Positions 13,886 through 14,523 of a stretch of 14,523 nt of DNA are shown here, one piece after another. The stretch comes from Saccoglossus kowalevskii. Taxonomy: Eukaryota; Hemichordata; Enteropneusta; Harrimaniidae. Below the pieces are notes generated by a model. The model searched no databases, had not been told where the DNA came from, and worked only from the letters and a program-made list of their open reading frames with translations. Location of the stretch: NCBI RefSeq assembly GCF_000003605.2, contig NW_003148275.1, positions 80,691 through 95,213 of the forward strand, read 5' to 3'. Numbering within the stretch: position 1 is the first letter of the stretch; each line of letters opens with the position of its first letter. Both the position numbers and the translations under genes were made by a program.

Positions 13886-14523
13886 ACTATAGATACAATT
13901 TGTATAGTAAATAGCGGAATGTCAGCGTATCTTCGTAAATGACAGAGAAACAGGTTTACCCTCTAACTTGTTTGATGGTAACAAAATTTACGAAAGCTTG
14001 CATATTATAAGTATTTATACTATTAATAATATGTGCAAAGTATTTTTGCATAATAATGTATTATTTGAGCGTGGTTTATTTTACTATTAATTCAATATAT
14101 CGTGCATTCTTAGGTGTGTTTTTTGCACGGATCATATACCGCTAGATGGCGCAATTTACCGTAATTTGCATAGATTACTCTCGCAAAAACATACCACGCA
14201 TTGAATTATAACCTGAGCAACAATTTGCAATTCCAAACCTGTTTAACATTTATTTAACGGCGTGTCTCAAACATATGTTACGAAAATGAACCAATAATAT
14301 CTATGAACAAATTGATTCTTGTCGATCGGGGAGATGTGTTATTGCAAACATTCCATTTATACTGGATTCCATGCAAGTGAGGGCGCCATTTAATATATAC
14401 AACGTATAACTCGTTGTCAGTAAGATATAAACTTAATTTTGATTTGATGTATTTGATTTCCAAATCACACGGAACTTGAAATAAAAACAAAAACCGCTAT
14501 AGTCGGACTGAACCGTTATAATT
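13886..14523. other. AT-rich stretch, nothing recognised
   Basis: No gene, RNA or clear copy of R1-R4 was found. There are short ggcgcaattta and gggcgccattta segments that only vaguely recall the R2 gcaattcgcac motif. The minus-strand frame at 14278-14490 has no domain signature. Confidence 0.55.

Overview
The window looks like nuclear DNA of an invertebrate animal. It is clearly AT-rich, has spliceosomal introns of about 140-700 bp with GT/AG borders, and encodes tandem immunoglobulin (Ig) domains followed by a membrane anchor and a tyrosine-motif tail. The phylum cannot be settled from the sequence. A compact marine invertebrate such as a tunicate or another deuterostome, or a cnidarian, would fit, but that is inference only.

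Layout. (1) 1-779: the far left holds a short open frame (102-293) resembling the last transmembrane helix and helix 8 of a rhodopsin-like GPCR. The rest is AT-rich non-coding sequence with no recognisable signal-peptide exon. (2) 780-7267, + strand: one gene reconstructed as twelve exons. Seven consecutive Ig exons (A-G) are all phase 1-1. They are followed by a transmembrane exon (H) and four cytoplasmic exons (I-L). Joined, they keep one reading frame of 924 codons including the final TGA, interrupted once by an in-frame TAA at 3061-3063 near the end of Ig domain 4. The tail ends with IQYADI and TEYATL, which match the ITIM and ITSM-like motifs of vertebrate inhibitory receptors. (3) 7268-7711: 3' UTR with a poly(A) hexamer lying inside a long fold-back whose inner 38-bp arms are perfect. 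(4) About 8460-13885: no gene, but a decayed mosaic of repeat families. A monomer of about 240-310 bp is repeated head to tail, and the whole block is duplicated at about 1.4-1.5 kb. (5) 13886-14523: AT-rich with nothing recognised.

Reading. The main object is an Ig-superfamily cell-surface receptor with an inhibitory-type tail: seven Ig domains, one transmembrane helix, and a terminal ITIM/ITSM-like pair 28 residues apart. The layout recalls CD22 and the C-terminus recalls PD-1, but homology to either is not shown. Exon D carries the TAA, can be skipped without a frame change, and is followed by AATAAA hexamers in the next intron. It could therefore switch between a secreted four-domain form and a membrane form. 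A nonsense allele, pseudogene or assembly error is an equally open explanation.
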